This document shows positions 1 through 8,419 of a stretch of DNA of 22,531 nt, in pieces. Each line of letters starts with the position of its first letter. Positions within the stretch are counted from its first letter, which is position 1. Under the pieces are notes generated by a model. It saw only the letters and a program-made list of their open reading frames with translations, was not told the origin of the DNA and did no database searches. The position numbers and the translations under genes are program-made. Source of the stretch: Chara braunii (lineage: Eukaryota > Streptophyta > Charophyceae > Charales > Characeae); assembly GCA_003427395.1 (NCBI GenBank), contig BFEA01000264.1:210971-233501 (forward strand), read 5' to 3'.

Positions 1-1994
1 TGGTGCAGGCGAGCGTACAGACTTCCCCCCGGGAAATACGGGTACACCAAGATCGACCGACTCCCCTCGTCACAGAATCCCACCAGTCCGATAAGATTGG
101 CATGATGGAGTCTGCTCAACGTGTTCACTTCTGCCAGGAACATGCTTCTCTTCCCCTCCGTCAGATCCCCCGTCATCACCTTGATGGCCAAATCCTGATC
201 GTCCATCGAGCCCCAGTACACATCTCCGAACGCTCCACTGTCCCCGATACGGTAGTTCTTACTGAAATTTTCTGTGCAATGCTGCAGAGCTGCCAGCGAG
301 AATCGTCTGACTTGCAAGGGGTGAAGTCCCCCACCTCCTCCCCCGCTCTCGTGGCGCCCACACCCCTCCGTTGTGAAGTTGCTGCTCCGTCCAATCTCGA
401 CGGTTCTGCTCCCTGTTGTATTTGGCCCAGGTTTAGCCTGCCCCTGTTTCCCTCCATTCCGGCGCGCTCTGTACACAAGGACACTAAGGCACGTGGCAAG
501 CGCCAGGAAGACTGAGATCGACACGGGCAGCCCGACCGCAAGACCTAAATTAGTTCCTCGGGAGCTGGGGGGAAGCGGCGAAGATCGTGAAGGCGACGGG
601 CCAGAAGGGGGAGGAGGCGCGCAAGAGTGAAGCTGCGAATTGCTGATTCTCAGCTCGAACACGGACCCATCGTTTGCTCCGACGTACAGACTTAGTTCGC
701 TGCCGGACTGCCGAAGCGCCAATCCCCACAACCCGCCGGCACTGTACCTGGCGACCGGCTGTACACTGGTCGCCGAGCTGCAGGGCGCGTCCAGCTTCAG
801 CCACCGAAGTAAACCGCTCCCCNGCTCGGTAACGAAGACGTTACATCCGTCCGGTGTCGCTACTGCGTTCGCCGCGATATCGAACTGAGATTTGGGACCA
901 TCGCCATCGACGGACCCGCTCTGGCCCGAGCCGGCCACAAGAGTGGCCGTCGGGGAGGGAGAGCGAGGATAAATTGCCCAAACCCGGTTATAACCCCAAT
1001 CGGCGAAATAAAGGCAGCTCTCGTCCGGCAGAAAGCTACTTGAGTCGAATCCAACGAATGAAATGTTGGGATCNCCGGTGGAGAAATTACAGACTTCGTT
1101 CAATTTCAGGCCGGCGTCCAGTCTCCCGGACTCTGCGACCGCCATCGACAAAATCCGAACGGGTCGGGCGATGTCCGAGATGAACAGTTCCGTCTTGTTC
1201 GGATTGAATGCCACGCTCCATACGATGTCCGCATTTATGGCCACGCTCGTTCGATTGCCAGCCGCCGTGGATAGCCAGACGACACTCGACTGAGTCCCAC
1301 TACCCGGAGTTGCCACTGTGACCAGCTGGTCTCCTTCTCTGTTCACGTCGAGACCAAACACCAGCGCCATTGATATGTTGTCATTGACATTCTTCCTCCA
1401 CACAAAGTCAGATGTTTCACTCAGCCCGTTCCCTGCGCCATAGCGCCACCAATAGCTGAGTACGGAGCTATTTTTGAAACCTTGGCGCGCCCGCGCAAGA
1501 TCGGCTTTTCGGATCGAAAACCGCCGACTTAGAACTTCATCTTCTTTTGTACTTATACAGACCTCGTCAAGAATGAAGTACATCTGGGTATCATCGCTAG
1601 GATGAAACGTTAAGTCGCGAATGATAGATCTGCACGCCCACCCAGACGCCGTCGGCTGAAAGTCTGGAGAAGGGGTATGAACGACAATGGGAGGCACTAC
1701 GCTCTGGTTGCCTGTGACGAAGAGCTGGGGCTGCAGAAGCGTCATGCTCCCTTCCGGCTCAAACACTGGTGGCGAGGAAGGCGGCGCGGTGGACACCATC
1801 GCCATACTGCGCNTGACCTGCTGGGCGAGGAGACGTGCTCGGCTGTCTCCCGGCTCTGCAGCATTGGCAGCCGAAGACCATTGGCCGAGGACCGGTCGCT
1901 CGACAGCGGCGCCATTTACCCGCTTAGAAATNGTGGCAAGCAGCAGAACACTAGCAAGGGATTGGAGTAGGAAACAGCGAGAGAGGGAGGCCAT
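1..1994 (-). CDS. Receptor-like kinase with NHL-type ectodomain (3' end beyond window)
   Basis: One frame is open from the ATG at 1994-1992 to the left edge, 664 codons with no stop. Residues 1-28 look like a signal peptide (MASLSRCF, then a leucine-rich core). The ectodomain contains an NHL/beta-propeller repeat near residues 348-395 (VAGSGQSGSVDGDG, then a NVFVTEPGSG strand) and a preceding strand LYFADWGYNRVWAI. A proline/serine-rich stem leads to one membrane helix at about residues 481-507, followed by basic residues (YRARR). The kinase domain starts near residue 563. Its glycine loop is GDSGAFGDVY, one residue longer than the usual GxGxFG. Lys605 in AIK and Glu622 in AEV fit the ATP-anchoring Lys and alpha-C Glu. 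The hinge is ILVYPYFPGG. The HRD and DFG motifs would lie beyond position 1. It probably senses an extracellular ligand at the plasma membrane; the ligand is unknown. The start was chosen because the signal peptide follows directly. Four Ns fall inside codons. It is not a shadow: the other frames are broken. Confidence 0.85.
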   Translation of the reverse strand, partial: MASLSRCFLLQSLASVLLLAXISKRVNGAAVERPVLGQWSSAANAAEPGDSRARLLAQQVXRSMAMVSTAPPSSPPVFEPEGSMTLLQPQLFVTGNQSVVPPIVVHTPSPDFQPTASGWACRSIIRDLTFHPSDDTQMYFILDEVCISTKEDEVLSRRFSIRKADLARARQGFKNSSVLSYWWRYGAGNGLSETSDFVWRKNVNDNISMALVFGLDVNREGDQLVTVATPGSGTQSSVVWLSTAAGNRTSVAINADIVWSVAFNPNKTELFISDIARPVRILSMAVAESGRLDAGLKLNEVCNFSTXDPNISFVGFDSSSFLPDESCLYFADWGYNRVWAIYPRSPSPTATLVAGSGQSGSVDGDGPKSQFDIAANAVATPDGCNVFVTEXGSGLLRWLKLDAPCSSATSVQPVARYSAGGLWGLALRQSGSELSLYVGANDGSVFELRISNSQLHSCAPPPPSGPSPSRSSPLPPSSRGTNLGLAVGLPVSISVFLALATCLSVLVYRARRNGGKQGQAKPGPNTTGSRTVEIGRSSNFTTEGCGRHESGGGGGGLHPLQVRRFSLAALQHCTENFSKNYRIGDSGAFGDVYWGSMDDQDLAIKVMTGDLTEGKRSMFLAEVNTLSRLHHANLIGLVGFCDEGSRSILVYPYFPGGSLYARLH

Positions 1995-2312
1995 GCGAAA
2001 GCTTTGGCTGCCAGTCGAACGGGCACAATGAGCGTGCCATAGATAATCTAACACTGGCCATGGATGCTCAGCCATCCTCTTCGTCCGAGTCGCGCGCGCC
2101 CGCGCCCACACGGGCTCGGTAAAGTGGCTTGATTATCAGACCGGAAGAAACCGCTCGAAGAAAGACGCAACAACGCCAGANCAACGGGANTGGACTCGAG
2201 NANGCGAAAAGCAAGCGCAGAGAAAATAACACNACGATATCAGGGTCGCCGGGAATCTCCTTTCGCTTGGAACAAATGGGCCCCGCTGCACTACNCTAGA
2301 CACANGAAAAAT
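1995..2312. other. Upstream region of the RLK, no gene seen
   Basis: This stretch is GC-rich around 2080-2110 and holds several Ns (2181-2310). I see no open frame with recognisable similarity and no clear TATA box on the minus strand. It presumably contains the 5' UTR and proximal promoter of the minus-strand kinase. Confidence 0.4.
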
Positions 2313-2486
2313 TTAGGGCGTCGCCGCAGGGCACACAAAACGAAAAAAGAAACGAGTGAATCTTACAGCAGAAAATGGCCAGGTTCATCCATCTGCTATG
2401 AATAGTAACGAGTGTATGTTGCCACCTTCTGTGGGCAGATGCACTGGTTTCGTTTTCGTTTCGTACGCCGTGGGGCGAGGCCCTAA
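2313..2486. mobile_element. Candidate MITE with 33-nt terminal inverted repeats
   Basis: The arm at 2313-2345 and the reverse complement of 2454-2486 match at 27 of 33 positions, counted by hand. The outer ends read TTAGGGC and GCCCTAA and the inner ends read ACGAAA and TTTCGT. The interior is about 108 bp with no coding potential. TA dinucleotides at 2314-2315 and 2484-2485 could be a 2-bp target duplication of the Tc1/mariner type, but two bases are weak evidence. It lies about 320-490 bp upstream of the RLK start and abuts the LINE-A fragment. Confidence 0.55.
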
Positions 2487-2670
2487 GTGTCGGACCCAAC
2501 TGCTCGGCTTCCTGGAAATTTCCTGGAAAGAGGGGAAGTTGCTATTACAGGGCAAGTTGGGAGGTTGGATGATGCATGGAGTGATCTCAGTCATGTTCAA
2601 GAAGGGAGACAAGTAGAACATGAGAAATTACATACCAATCTCGATTTTGAACGTGAGCTACAAGCTGCTA

Positions 2671-2700
2671 GCCAAGACTCTGGCGGCCAAGACTCTGGCG
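2671..2700 (+). repeat. Exact 15-bp tandem duplication inside LINE-A
   Basis: GCCAAGACTCTGGCG occurs at 2671-2685 and again at 2686-2700. It duplicates five codons (AKTLA) in the reverse transcriptase fingers and sits next to the frame change in this piece. Confidence 0.9.
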
Positions 2701-3164
2701 GTGAGATTGGGGAAGATACCAGGGGGCTGTTCAGGGGCGGTCAATTTTCATCAATATCCGGACACCTATTAAGAGCATTGAAATTATCCAGGCGGAACAG
2801 GTGGACATGGCGGTCTTACTCCTAGATATGGAGAAGGCCTGTGATAGGGTGGGTTGGTCCTTCGTGTTAACCACGCTAAGGAGGATGGGGATCGGACCGG
2901 TTATGGCCATGTACACGCTGGCAACATCGGCAGTGCAGGTGAATGGACATTTATCCAGCCCCTTTCAGTTCTCGCGGTCTCTCTGCCAAGGTTGTCCTCT
3001 GGCTCCATTGCTGTTTGTGCTGCAATTGGAAGTGTCACTCAACAGATTCCGGAAGCACCCCTTCATAAGAGGGTTACCAGTGGCTTAGGACAGAGAGTGC
3101 AGGGCTAAGGCCCTGGCAGATGATCTGTTCCTAATCTCAGCTAACACAGCAGAGTCTATGGGGG

Positions 3165-3174
3165 CGGTGAAATC
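3165..3174 (+). repeat. Target-site duplication of LINE-B, left copy
   Basis: CGGTGAAATC lies directly before the 28-nt poly-T and recurs at 7955-7964 at the other end of LINE-B. LINE-A reading resumes in phase directly after the right copy. Confidence 0.85.
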
Positions 3175-3202
3175 TTTTTTTTTTTTTTTTTTTTTTTTTT
3201 TT
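3175..3202 (-). other. Poly(A) tail of LINE-B (28-nt T-run on plus strand)
   Basis: The T-run is uninterrupted from 3175 to 3202. Its position between the target duplication and the repeat-rich 3' UTR fits the tail of a minus-strand LINE. No polyadenylation signal was confirmed upstream of it. Confidence 0.9.
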
Positions 3203-3305
3203 GGGGCCCTTGTGCAAGACCTCTATGCTGGTGGTGGTACGAGAACCACCAGGATTGAGGCTTTGCCTAGCGGGCCGCTCCATCTATTGGTGGGGAGCAA
3301 CACCT

Positions 3306-4117
3306 GCTGNAAACNGGGTCCAGCGTCCCAAAAATACATCTTTGTCACACAGTACATCAATGAGAGTGACGCCACGGTCCTGGAAACCGGGTCCAGCATC
3401 CCATCTCCACTCTATTCTTCCATACCTGAACTGCAGCAGGGTCGGGTCGTGGGGGGGGCCACCGGGGGGCACCGGTGGAGTCCCCCTCCATCCCCTAGCC
3501 TCTGCCATCCACCCACTATCCTCATGGCGCTCATTGAAGCAATAGAAAACCAGGCTGCAGTGAAATAGGCTGAGATTAGCTGAAATCCTTTTGAGAGATA
3601 CAGAGATATTGAAGCAATAGAAAACCAGGCTACAGTGAAAAAGGCTGAAATTAGCTGGAATCCNTTTGAGAGATACAGAGATACAGAAGAATACTGAAGA
3701 ATACTGAGTATTCCTGAGAATTGTGTGGGAGGCCTCACCTGCTGGGAACTGGGCCCAGCGTCCCTTTTTTTCTGGTGGGCCGCTCCATCTATTAGTGGGG
3801 AGCGACACCTGCTGGAAACCGGGTCCAGCGTCCCGTAAGCACATCCTTATAAGCAGTACATTTTAAAAGTGGCGCCTTTGCGCTGGAAACTGGGTCCAGC
3901 CTCCCATCCAATCCACTATACCGTACCCCAGCCCCTGCCATCCACCTTCTGGCGCCTTTTTATTTTGACGCTATCAGAACATTGCTAGTGCTGGAAACCG
4001 GGTCCAGCGTCCCATATTTGAGCTGTTCATCCAACCAATCTGGCGCCTCTCTATATTTGGAACTATCAGAAGGCTGAGGCAGGCAGTATATTGTCAATGC
4101 TGGAACCCGGGTCCAGC
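3306..4117 (-). repeat. Array of seven hairpin-forming repeats in LINE-B 3' UTR
   Basis: Sense (minus-strand) core is GCTGGACCCGGTTTCCAGC: a 6-bp stem GCTGGA/TCCAGC around a 7-nt loop containing CCGG, usually preceded by GGGAC. Plus-strand core positions are 3306-3324, 3380-3396 (stem one base pair shorter), 3741-3759, 3811-3829, 3882-3900, 3990-4008 and 4099-4117. The copy at 3741 changes both members of one stem pair, so the stem becomes GCTGGG/CCCAGC. Start spacings are roughly 74, 361, 70, 71, 108 and 109 bp. Selection on an RNA or DNA structure is an inference. Confidence 0.85.
3533..3682. repeat. 75-bp tandem duplication
   Basis: Two adjacent units, 3533-3607 and 3608-3682, share the start ATTGAAGCAATAGAAAACCA and the end GAGAGATACAGAGAT, with only a handful of differences. 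A short GAAGAATACT repeat follows up to about 3710. Confidence 0.85.
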
Positions 4118-4381
4118 GTCCCATATCAGTGCTGTTCATCCGACCAATCGCAGTGCATCCATCTGCCGCGGTCCCAGTCCTGCAGTGTATCCGTCTGCCG
4201 CTGTCCCTCTACCAACCATTGGACTGGGCTTGTATTGGGCGGTACAGAATAGACTCAGGTGCACAAGGAACAGAAGGAGGCAGAGGTCGGAAGAGAGCAG
4301 AAGGGGGCAGGAGTAGGGGACCACAGAAGAAGAGGGCAGGATAAAGTAGCCAGAAGGTAGACCGAAAAATCAGAACGAAGA

Positions 4382-4876
4382 TCACTGGGCCAGGCCGGAT
4401 CCACCGAACTGGGCTACTGTAAGCATGGGGGGAGGACCTCTTCCAGTGCCAGTGGGTGGGGGGGAAAAGGGGACTGCAAATTCTTGAGCCGGGTGTAACC
4501 TCTCGCCGGGGTCGAGGCTTGTCCACTCATGGAAGATCAGCTGATAGTCTCTTGCTATCTCCGTTCCGTGTCCTTCTTGCAGCTCTCCTCCCTGCTGGCA
4601 ATTCTCAGACCAGCTTANCTCCGCCACCCATCNTTTTCTTTCCCCTCCCAACCAATTCTGACTGAATCGGGAGATGATCCTGTTGATGTNAGCCCAGGAA
4701 TTCATTTGGTCAAGTTTGTCTCTGGCCGCCTTCCACNGGGCAGCAATTTCATGTTGGACTAATAGGCGTAACTGTTCTGTGACTTCTCCTTCTTCAACCC
4801 GTGCCCTTTCCATTTCCAAAATGCAACGTTTCCACCAGATGACCCATAGGACCGCCCGCCTGCCCAATTGAAACAT
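4382..4876 (-). pseudogene. LINE-B ORF2 C-terminal region
   Basis: This open segment ends at a stop at 4382-4384 and is collinear with the plus-strand C-terminus of LINE-A. Shared motifs include NWLGGER (LINE-A EWLGGDR), WVAE, RDYQLIFHEWT (LINE-A RDYHLVFKDWT) and AQEFAVPF. A frameshift between about 4794 and 4876 separates it from the zinc-knuckle frame. The function of this tail is unknown. Its conservation in both LINEs suggests it was part of the active protein. Confidence 0.75.
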
Positions 4877-5318
4877 GTTCTCCTTGAATGTGTCTCCCCG
4901 AATCGGGCCCGAATCGGACCCGAATCGGGGGGTAATGACCTAGTAATATAGCCCTCCACTCCCATGGCCATTCTGCACCGGGGACAATGTGTCGCCGAAT
5001 CCTGTCCCAAACTCTCCAGAGCAAAACCAAAGTCGGGCATTGGAGGAAGATGTGTTCAATTGTTTCGGCCTTTTTCCTCCCCGGGTAACCCAAGAGACAA
5101 CTATGGCACCAGGGTAATGNCCGGCCTTGCTGCTCCAACCGGGTGTGATCTATCAACCAGTTGTTTGTTGGCAGACATCGGTNTGNTATTTGCCACTGAA
5201 GGGCCGAGATCTTAGCGGGTCTATTCCTAAGTTGGGTGAACCAACGGATCGGCTTGAGCAAGTCTCGGTCCATGTTGAGATGTCGGTGCCACCTGTCCTC
5301 AACCGTCTCCCGCAGTCT
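4794..5318 (-). pseudogene. LINE-B zinc-knuckle domain (zf-RVT type)
   Basis: The segment reads PIRWFTQLRNRPAKISALQW, then WLIDHTRLEQQGR, then a Cys-x2-Cys (WCHSC) and a His-x5-Cys (EHIFLQC) at about 5108-5037. This matches the reverse-transcriptase zinc-binding domain found after the polymerase in plant LINEs. It is in the same frame as 5319-5588 and is separated from it only by a TGA at 5319-5321 that replaces a residue after LRPK. Ns affect two or three codons. Confidence 0.85.
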
Positions 5319-5588
5319 TCATTTGGGACGGAGCATACGATAGGCTGATTTGGTTTTTAGATTGTAAAGTGTTAGCTGTTTTGTTGGCCCTTGTCTAGTC
5401 GTGGCTCCCGGGGACCAATGCCACTCGTCGGGGTCGAAGGGGAGATCCTCAATCGGGGTTGTTGGGTGGTAAGCACATTGTCCTCTGCCATTGTCCAGAA
5501 CTCTGATGCGATATATGTTCATTCTGTCCTTCCAGATAAAGGGGTCTGCCCCGTAGAGTGTCATCCTTTTGGACAGAGAAAATCTCAA
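5319..5588 (-). pseudogene. LINE-B ORF2 linker segment (frameshifted)
   Basis: This 89-residue open segment overlaps the end of the upstream frame (5449-5588), so a single frameshift near 5450-5590 joins them. It carries YRIRVLDNGRG, which parallels YRVRAYGEGNGKR in LINE-A, and ends SAYRMLRPK before a TGA. It links the polymerase part of ORF2 to the zinc knuckle. Confidence 0.75.
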
Positions 5589-7954
5589 TTAGGGCATGTG
5601 TTGGGTCTACAATGTGTACTTGTTCTATCTCCTCCTGGTGATCAGGAAGGCAAACCCAGTCTCCTTCTCTCAATTGAGTCCCTTTCCGAAGGATGCTATA
5701 CCATTGGAGAGGGAAACTTTCGATGAAATCGTTTAGTGCCGATTCCGTGAGATGGCAGTAGCGTAGCCATGCCCTCATCCTTTCTGTACTCTTCCAACAT
5801 CTTGCCTCTTTATCCCACAGATCCCCTACCCTGCTAGCACCATGTTTAACCCAACCTCTCCAGGGGGCATCTGAGCTGCATCTTACCTGGCCCAAGGCAT
5901 CCGTAGTCAATCGATTCCCAAACAGCGATTGTCTGAAGATTTCTTCCCATCGGTCCGGATTGGGCCGGTCGGGCGGCGGGAGCTTCCTCCATGTGCGAAG
6001 TAAGCGCAACCAATGTGTGCTCGCGGGGTTCCCATTCTTATCTTTCCTTGGAAGCCTCCAGTATCTGTCTTGTAGCCATACCAGGGGGTCAGTCTCCGGG
6101 GGGGCCTCCGGTGCTAGGGCAGCAATTTGCACCAGAGCCAGGGGGGGCCAGGGGGAGGACGGAGAGAAGATAATGTGCTGAAGCCAGCGAAGCGTAAGGG
6201 TCTGGGATTGAGTGGCTGGGTCCTCAATTCCTAGTCCTCCTCTCGTCTTGGGCTGAATCACCGAGTCCCAAGCTACTCGACTAATTGCGTGGGGGGTATT
6301 ACTGTCCCCTCTCCAAAGAAAAGCTGCTAGTTGCTGTCTTAGTGACCTAAGCCCCCCGTTGCTCATAGACCATATAATCCATTTGTACCAGAGTGTAGTC
6401 AAAATCACATTATTGATGACCAGGGCCCGCCCCAATAGCGATGCGTGCTTTTTATTCCATTGTTTTAGTTTGGCGTCCGCTGGTCCTGTCAGCCAGTCAT
6501 CGTTGGTCGCCGACTTCCTTTTTGTTGTGATGAGGGCTCCAAAGACTCTCAAAGGGTCTTCTCGGGGGAGCCATGTAATTCGCGGGTATTCAGGAGGCCT
6601 TCCTCCTTGCTGGTGCATCCACCATCCTACCGTCTTNTGCCCCCAATTTANNGCCATATCGGAGAGCCGACATAACCGGTTCATGAGGATTTGGATTTCT
6701 TCCATGTTACGATCTGTCGCTTCCAGCATTATGGTAAGGTCATCAACAAACAGTGAGTAGATCGGTACTGCCTCCTCCGGGATGTTCGTGATCTTAATGC
6801 GAGAGAGGTTCTTATTATGCCTGAGGTTGGCGGAGAGTGCTTCCATTATCACCAAGAAAAGATAGGGTGCAATGGGATCCCCTTGTCTTACAGACCTCTG
6901 AAGCTCGAAGGGGGGCGCTATCGACCCATTGACCTGAACACAGGTGGTGGCGTTATGATGAAGGATCATAATCCAACGTCGAAAGACTGGTCCAAAGTTT
7001 ATTTTTTCCAAGCATTTGTCCAAAAACTCCCAGTCAACGTGATCGTATGCTTTTTCAAATTCAATGAATATTATGGTCGCGTTGGTTTTATTCCGTTGGG
7101 CTAGTTCGACCACCTCATTAACTAGTAAGATGTTTTCTTGTATATTCCTTCCGGTCATGAACCCTGTCTGATCCGGGTGTATGACATCTTCCGGGACAGA
7201 TGCCATACGATGTGTCAGCGCTTTCGACACCATCTTATAGACTACTGTGAGTAGAGTAATAGGTCTATAATTCCTAATGTTTATTTTGTCGCCTTTTTTG
7301 TATAACAGTGATAGCACCCCCTTACCCACAATTTCTCCCATTTCCCCGGCATTCCACACCTCCTGATAATACTCCTATAGGTCCGAGCTCAATTCTGGCC
7401 ACATGATTTCCCAAAATTCCTTGGGGAATCCGTCTATGCCTGACTTTTTTTCCTCTTTCATTTGGAGGAGTGGTGTCCATATTTCGTTTTTAGACAGGGT
7501 TTCCTCCAGCTGTTCTCGTTGTTGTGGGGAGAGGTGCCGATCCATTGGTGCTAAGAACTCCTCCAGTTCTCTGTCCCTTTCTTCCTTTTGAGAAGGCAGG
7601 ATCTGAGATGTGTATAGCTGTTTGAAAAAGGTCCTAGTAATTAGTATGCAGTGTGTTGTGTCAGTGGCGATGATTTCGTCATTGTTTGGGTCAAAAAGGG
7701 CTTCTATGACTGTACGTCTAGCCCGTGTTGTGGTCATGGAGAAGAAATGGGTGTCCATGGTAGCGTCATGAGTGAATTTGGTCATTTTTCCCCGAATTTT
7801 AATTCCTTGCCATCTATGTAATGCATATTGTAAAAGGCGGTCCTTAATATCTTGGATAGTGGTAGTGAGAGACTGTGAATCTGCCTGTTGTTCCAGGATT
7901 ATTAGTTCTTTGTGGGTAGACATTTCTTGCTGTTGTCGTTGGGCTGCCTTGCGA
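5449..7954 (-). pseudogene. LINE-B ORF2: reverse transcriptase
   Basis: One frame covers 7954 to 5449 with a single in-frame TAG at 7375-7377. In order: a pre-RT region (EEKKSGIDGFPKEFWE), fingers (LYKKGDKINIRNYRPITLL), IHPDQTGFMTGR, motif A FIEFEKAYDHV, motif B RQGDPIAPYLF, motif C FVDD at 6750-6739, then thumb and connector (GRALVINNVILTTLWYK, AAFLWRGDSNT, GGLGIEDP). In motif A the expected catalytic Asp is Glu (codon 7062-7060). The 5' end at 7954 falls inside coding sequence, so endonuclease and ORF1 were never copied. The enzyme would make cDNA by target-primed reverse transcription; this copy should be inactive. Confidence 0.9.
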
Positions 7955-7964
7955 ACGGTGAAAT
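7955..7964 (+). repeat. Target-site duplication of LINE-B, right copy
   Basis: This is identical to the 10 bases at 3165-3174. It marks the truncated 5' end of LINE-B at 7954. The base before each copy differs (G left, A right), so the duplication appears to be 10 bp. Confidence 0.85.
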
Positions 7965-8169
7965 CAGTTTTGTTAGAGTACTCATTGTTGTCGGAAGCCC
8001 AAGTAAACTGCGGTAAGTCCACTTACCTCCTTCCAGAAGGTTTGGAGCTGCAGGTGGAGTGGGGGATGCTGAGAGTAGTGTCGGAGGAGGGGGAGTGCTT
8101 TTTAGGGGTGATGGTGAGCACCCATCTGATGGGATCAGTACAAGGTCACATATTACAGCAAAAGATTAC
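7965..8169 (+). pseudogene. LINE-A ORF2 piece 2
   Basis: This 205-bp stretch continues LINE-A in phase from 3174 (one codon is shared across the gap). It reads LLSEAQVNCGKSTYLLPEG, then ECFLGVMVSTHLMGSVQGHI, which aligns with LINE-B LSDM..NWG and LRVFGALITT. It ends at the ATTAC duplication before the gypsy element. The plus-strand open frame that starts earlier, at 7772, is only antisense to LINE-B up to 7954. Confidence 0.85.
8165..8169 (+). repeat. Target-site duplication of the gypsy element, left copy
   Basis: ATTAC directly precedes TGTGTGACG at 8170 and recurs at 19889-19893. Five bases is the usual duplication length for Ty3/gypsy integrases. LINE-A resumes in phase after the right copy. 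Confidence 0.75.
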
Positions 8170-8381
8170 TGTGTGACGAACCAATTTCTGTTCCGCACGA
8201 TTTTCTGCGCGATGACAATGAGGGGTCCTAAGATGGGAAGGTTGGACCAATTACGGGAGATCGTGTTTGAGGGGAAATTGCATCAGTGTCCTCGCTTTTT
8301 CGTGTTTTCTCTTTCGTCGCTTCTTTTCGGATGGCTGGGTTCAGGGTCGGGCAAGTCCCAAGATGGTCGATTGGGTGGCTG

Positions 8382-8400
8382 TCGCGCCGACAAGGCGCGA
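8382..8400 (+). other. Small hairpin TCGCGCC/GGCGCGA
   Basis: A 7-bp perfect inverted repeat with a 5-nt loop (GACAA). Its role is unknown; it could be a protein-binding site or chance in GC-rich sequence. Confidence 0.4.
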
Positions 8401-8411
8401 TTAATAATGGT

Positions 8412-8419
8412 TGACGTCA
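8412..8419. promoter_or_regulatory. TGACGTCA, bZIP-type (CRE/C-box) palindrome
   Basis: A perfect 8-bp palindrome matching the core bound by plant TGA and HY5-like bZIP factors. It lies in the putative U3 of the gypsy element, about 540 bp upstream of the first TATA box. A site of this length occurs by chance often enough to be cautious. Confidence 0.35.

Larger units (their letters stand above)
2500..3174 (+). pseudogene. LINE-A ORF2 piece 1: reverse transcriptase fingers and palm
   Basis: An early frame around 2556-2616 reads HGVISVMFKKGDK and ends at a TAG; NMRNYIPISILN follows. The frame then shifts near 2700, where a 15-bp unit is exactly duplicated. From about 2732 the palm is readable: motif A LLLDMEKACDRV, a B-like CQGCPLAPLLF, and motif C ALADDLF at 3110-3124, with a TAG at 3086-3088 between them. 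The usual YADD/FADD box is LADD here. The piece stops at 3174, where the LINE-B poly-T begins. Shared motifs with LINE-B show the same family. It is dead because of at least two stops and one frameshift. Confidence 0.8.
3203..4381 (-). other. LINE-B 3' UTR built from repeats
   Basis: There is no credible gene here; open frames in this stretch consist of translated repeats. It holds seven copies of a hairpin motif, a 75-bp tandem duplication at 3533-3682, a longer duplicated block (about 3275-3330 and 3771-3836, both containing CCGCTCCATCTATT), a 32-bp repeat near 4150-4207, and three GGCGCC sites (3871, 3951, 4042) that precede hairpin copies. Confidence 0.75.
3175..7954 (-). mobile_element. 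LINE-B: 5'-truncated L1-like element inserted in LINE-A
   Basis: This minus-strand element of about 4.78 kb ends in poly(A) (T-run 3175-3202 on the plus strand), is flanked by a 10-bp duplication, and lacks ORF1 and endonuclease at its 5' end. It retains reverse transcriptase (7954 down to about 5449), a zinc-knuckle domain (5108-5037) and a C-terminal region to 4382, followed by a 3' UTR of about 1.2 kb built from repeats. Target-primed reverse transcription explains the tail, the truncation and the duplication. It is related to LINE-A along the whole alignable ORF2, most clearly in the zinc-knuckle region. Confidence 0.9.

Noticed and set aside
176-541. Minus-strand open frame of 121 residues and similar short frames over 1-2000
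   Set aside because: They are out-of-frame shadows of the receptor kinase, whose own frame is open across the whole interval.
2313-2318. TTAGGG as telomere-like sequence
   Set aside because: It is a single unit at the edge of an inverted repeat, not a tandem telomeric array.
3284-3844. 186-residue minus-strand open frame
   Set aside because: It translates the 75-bp duplication and hairpin repeats of the LINE-B 3' UTR; no protein family is recognisable.
3306-4117. CRISPR-like array (palindromic repeats with spacers)
   Set aside because: Spacing is irregular (70-361 bp), the intervening sequence is itself repeated, and the array lies in a LINE 3' UTR with poly(A) in a eukaryotic context.
7772-7954. 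5' part of the plus-strand open frame ending at 8176
   Set aside because: This part is antisense to LINE-B ORF2; only the part after 7964 is real LINE-A coding sequence.
8011-8027. Splice-donor-like AGGTAAGT on the minus strand next to the LINE-B start
   Set aside because: The sequence belongs to LINE-A on the plus strand; the LINE-B 5' end is explained by truncation at the target duplication.
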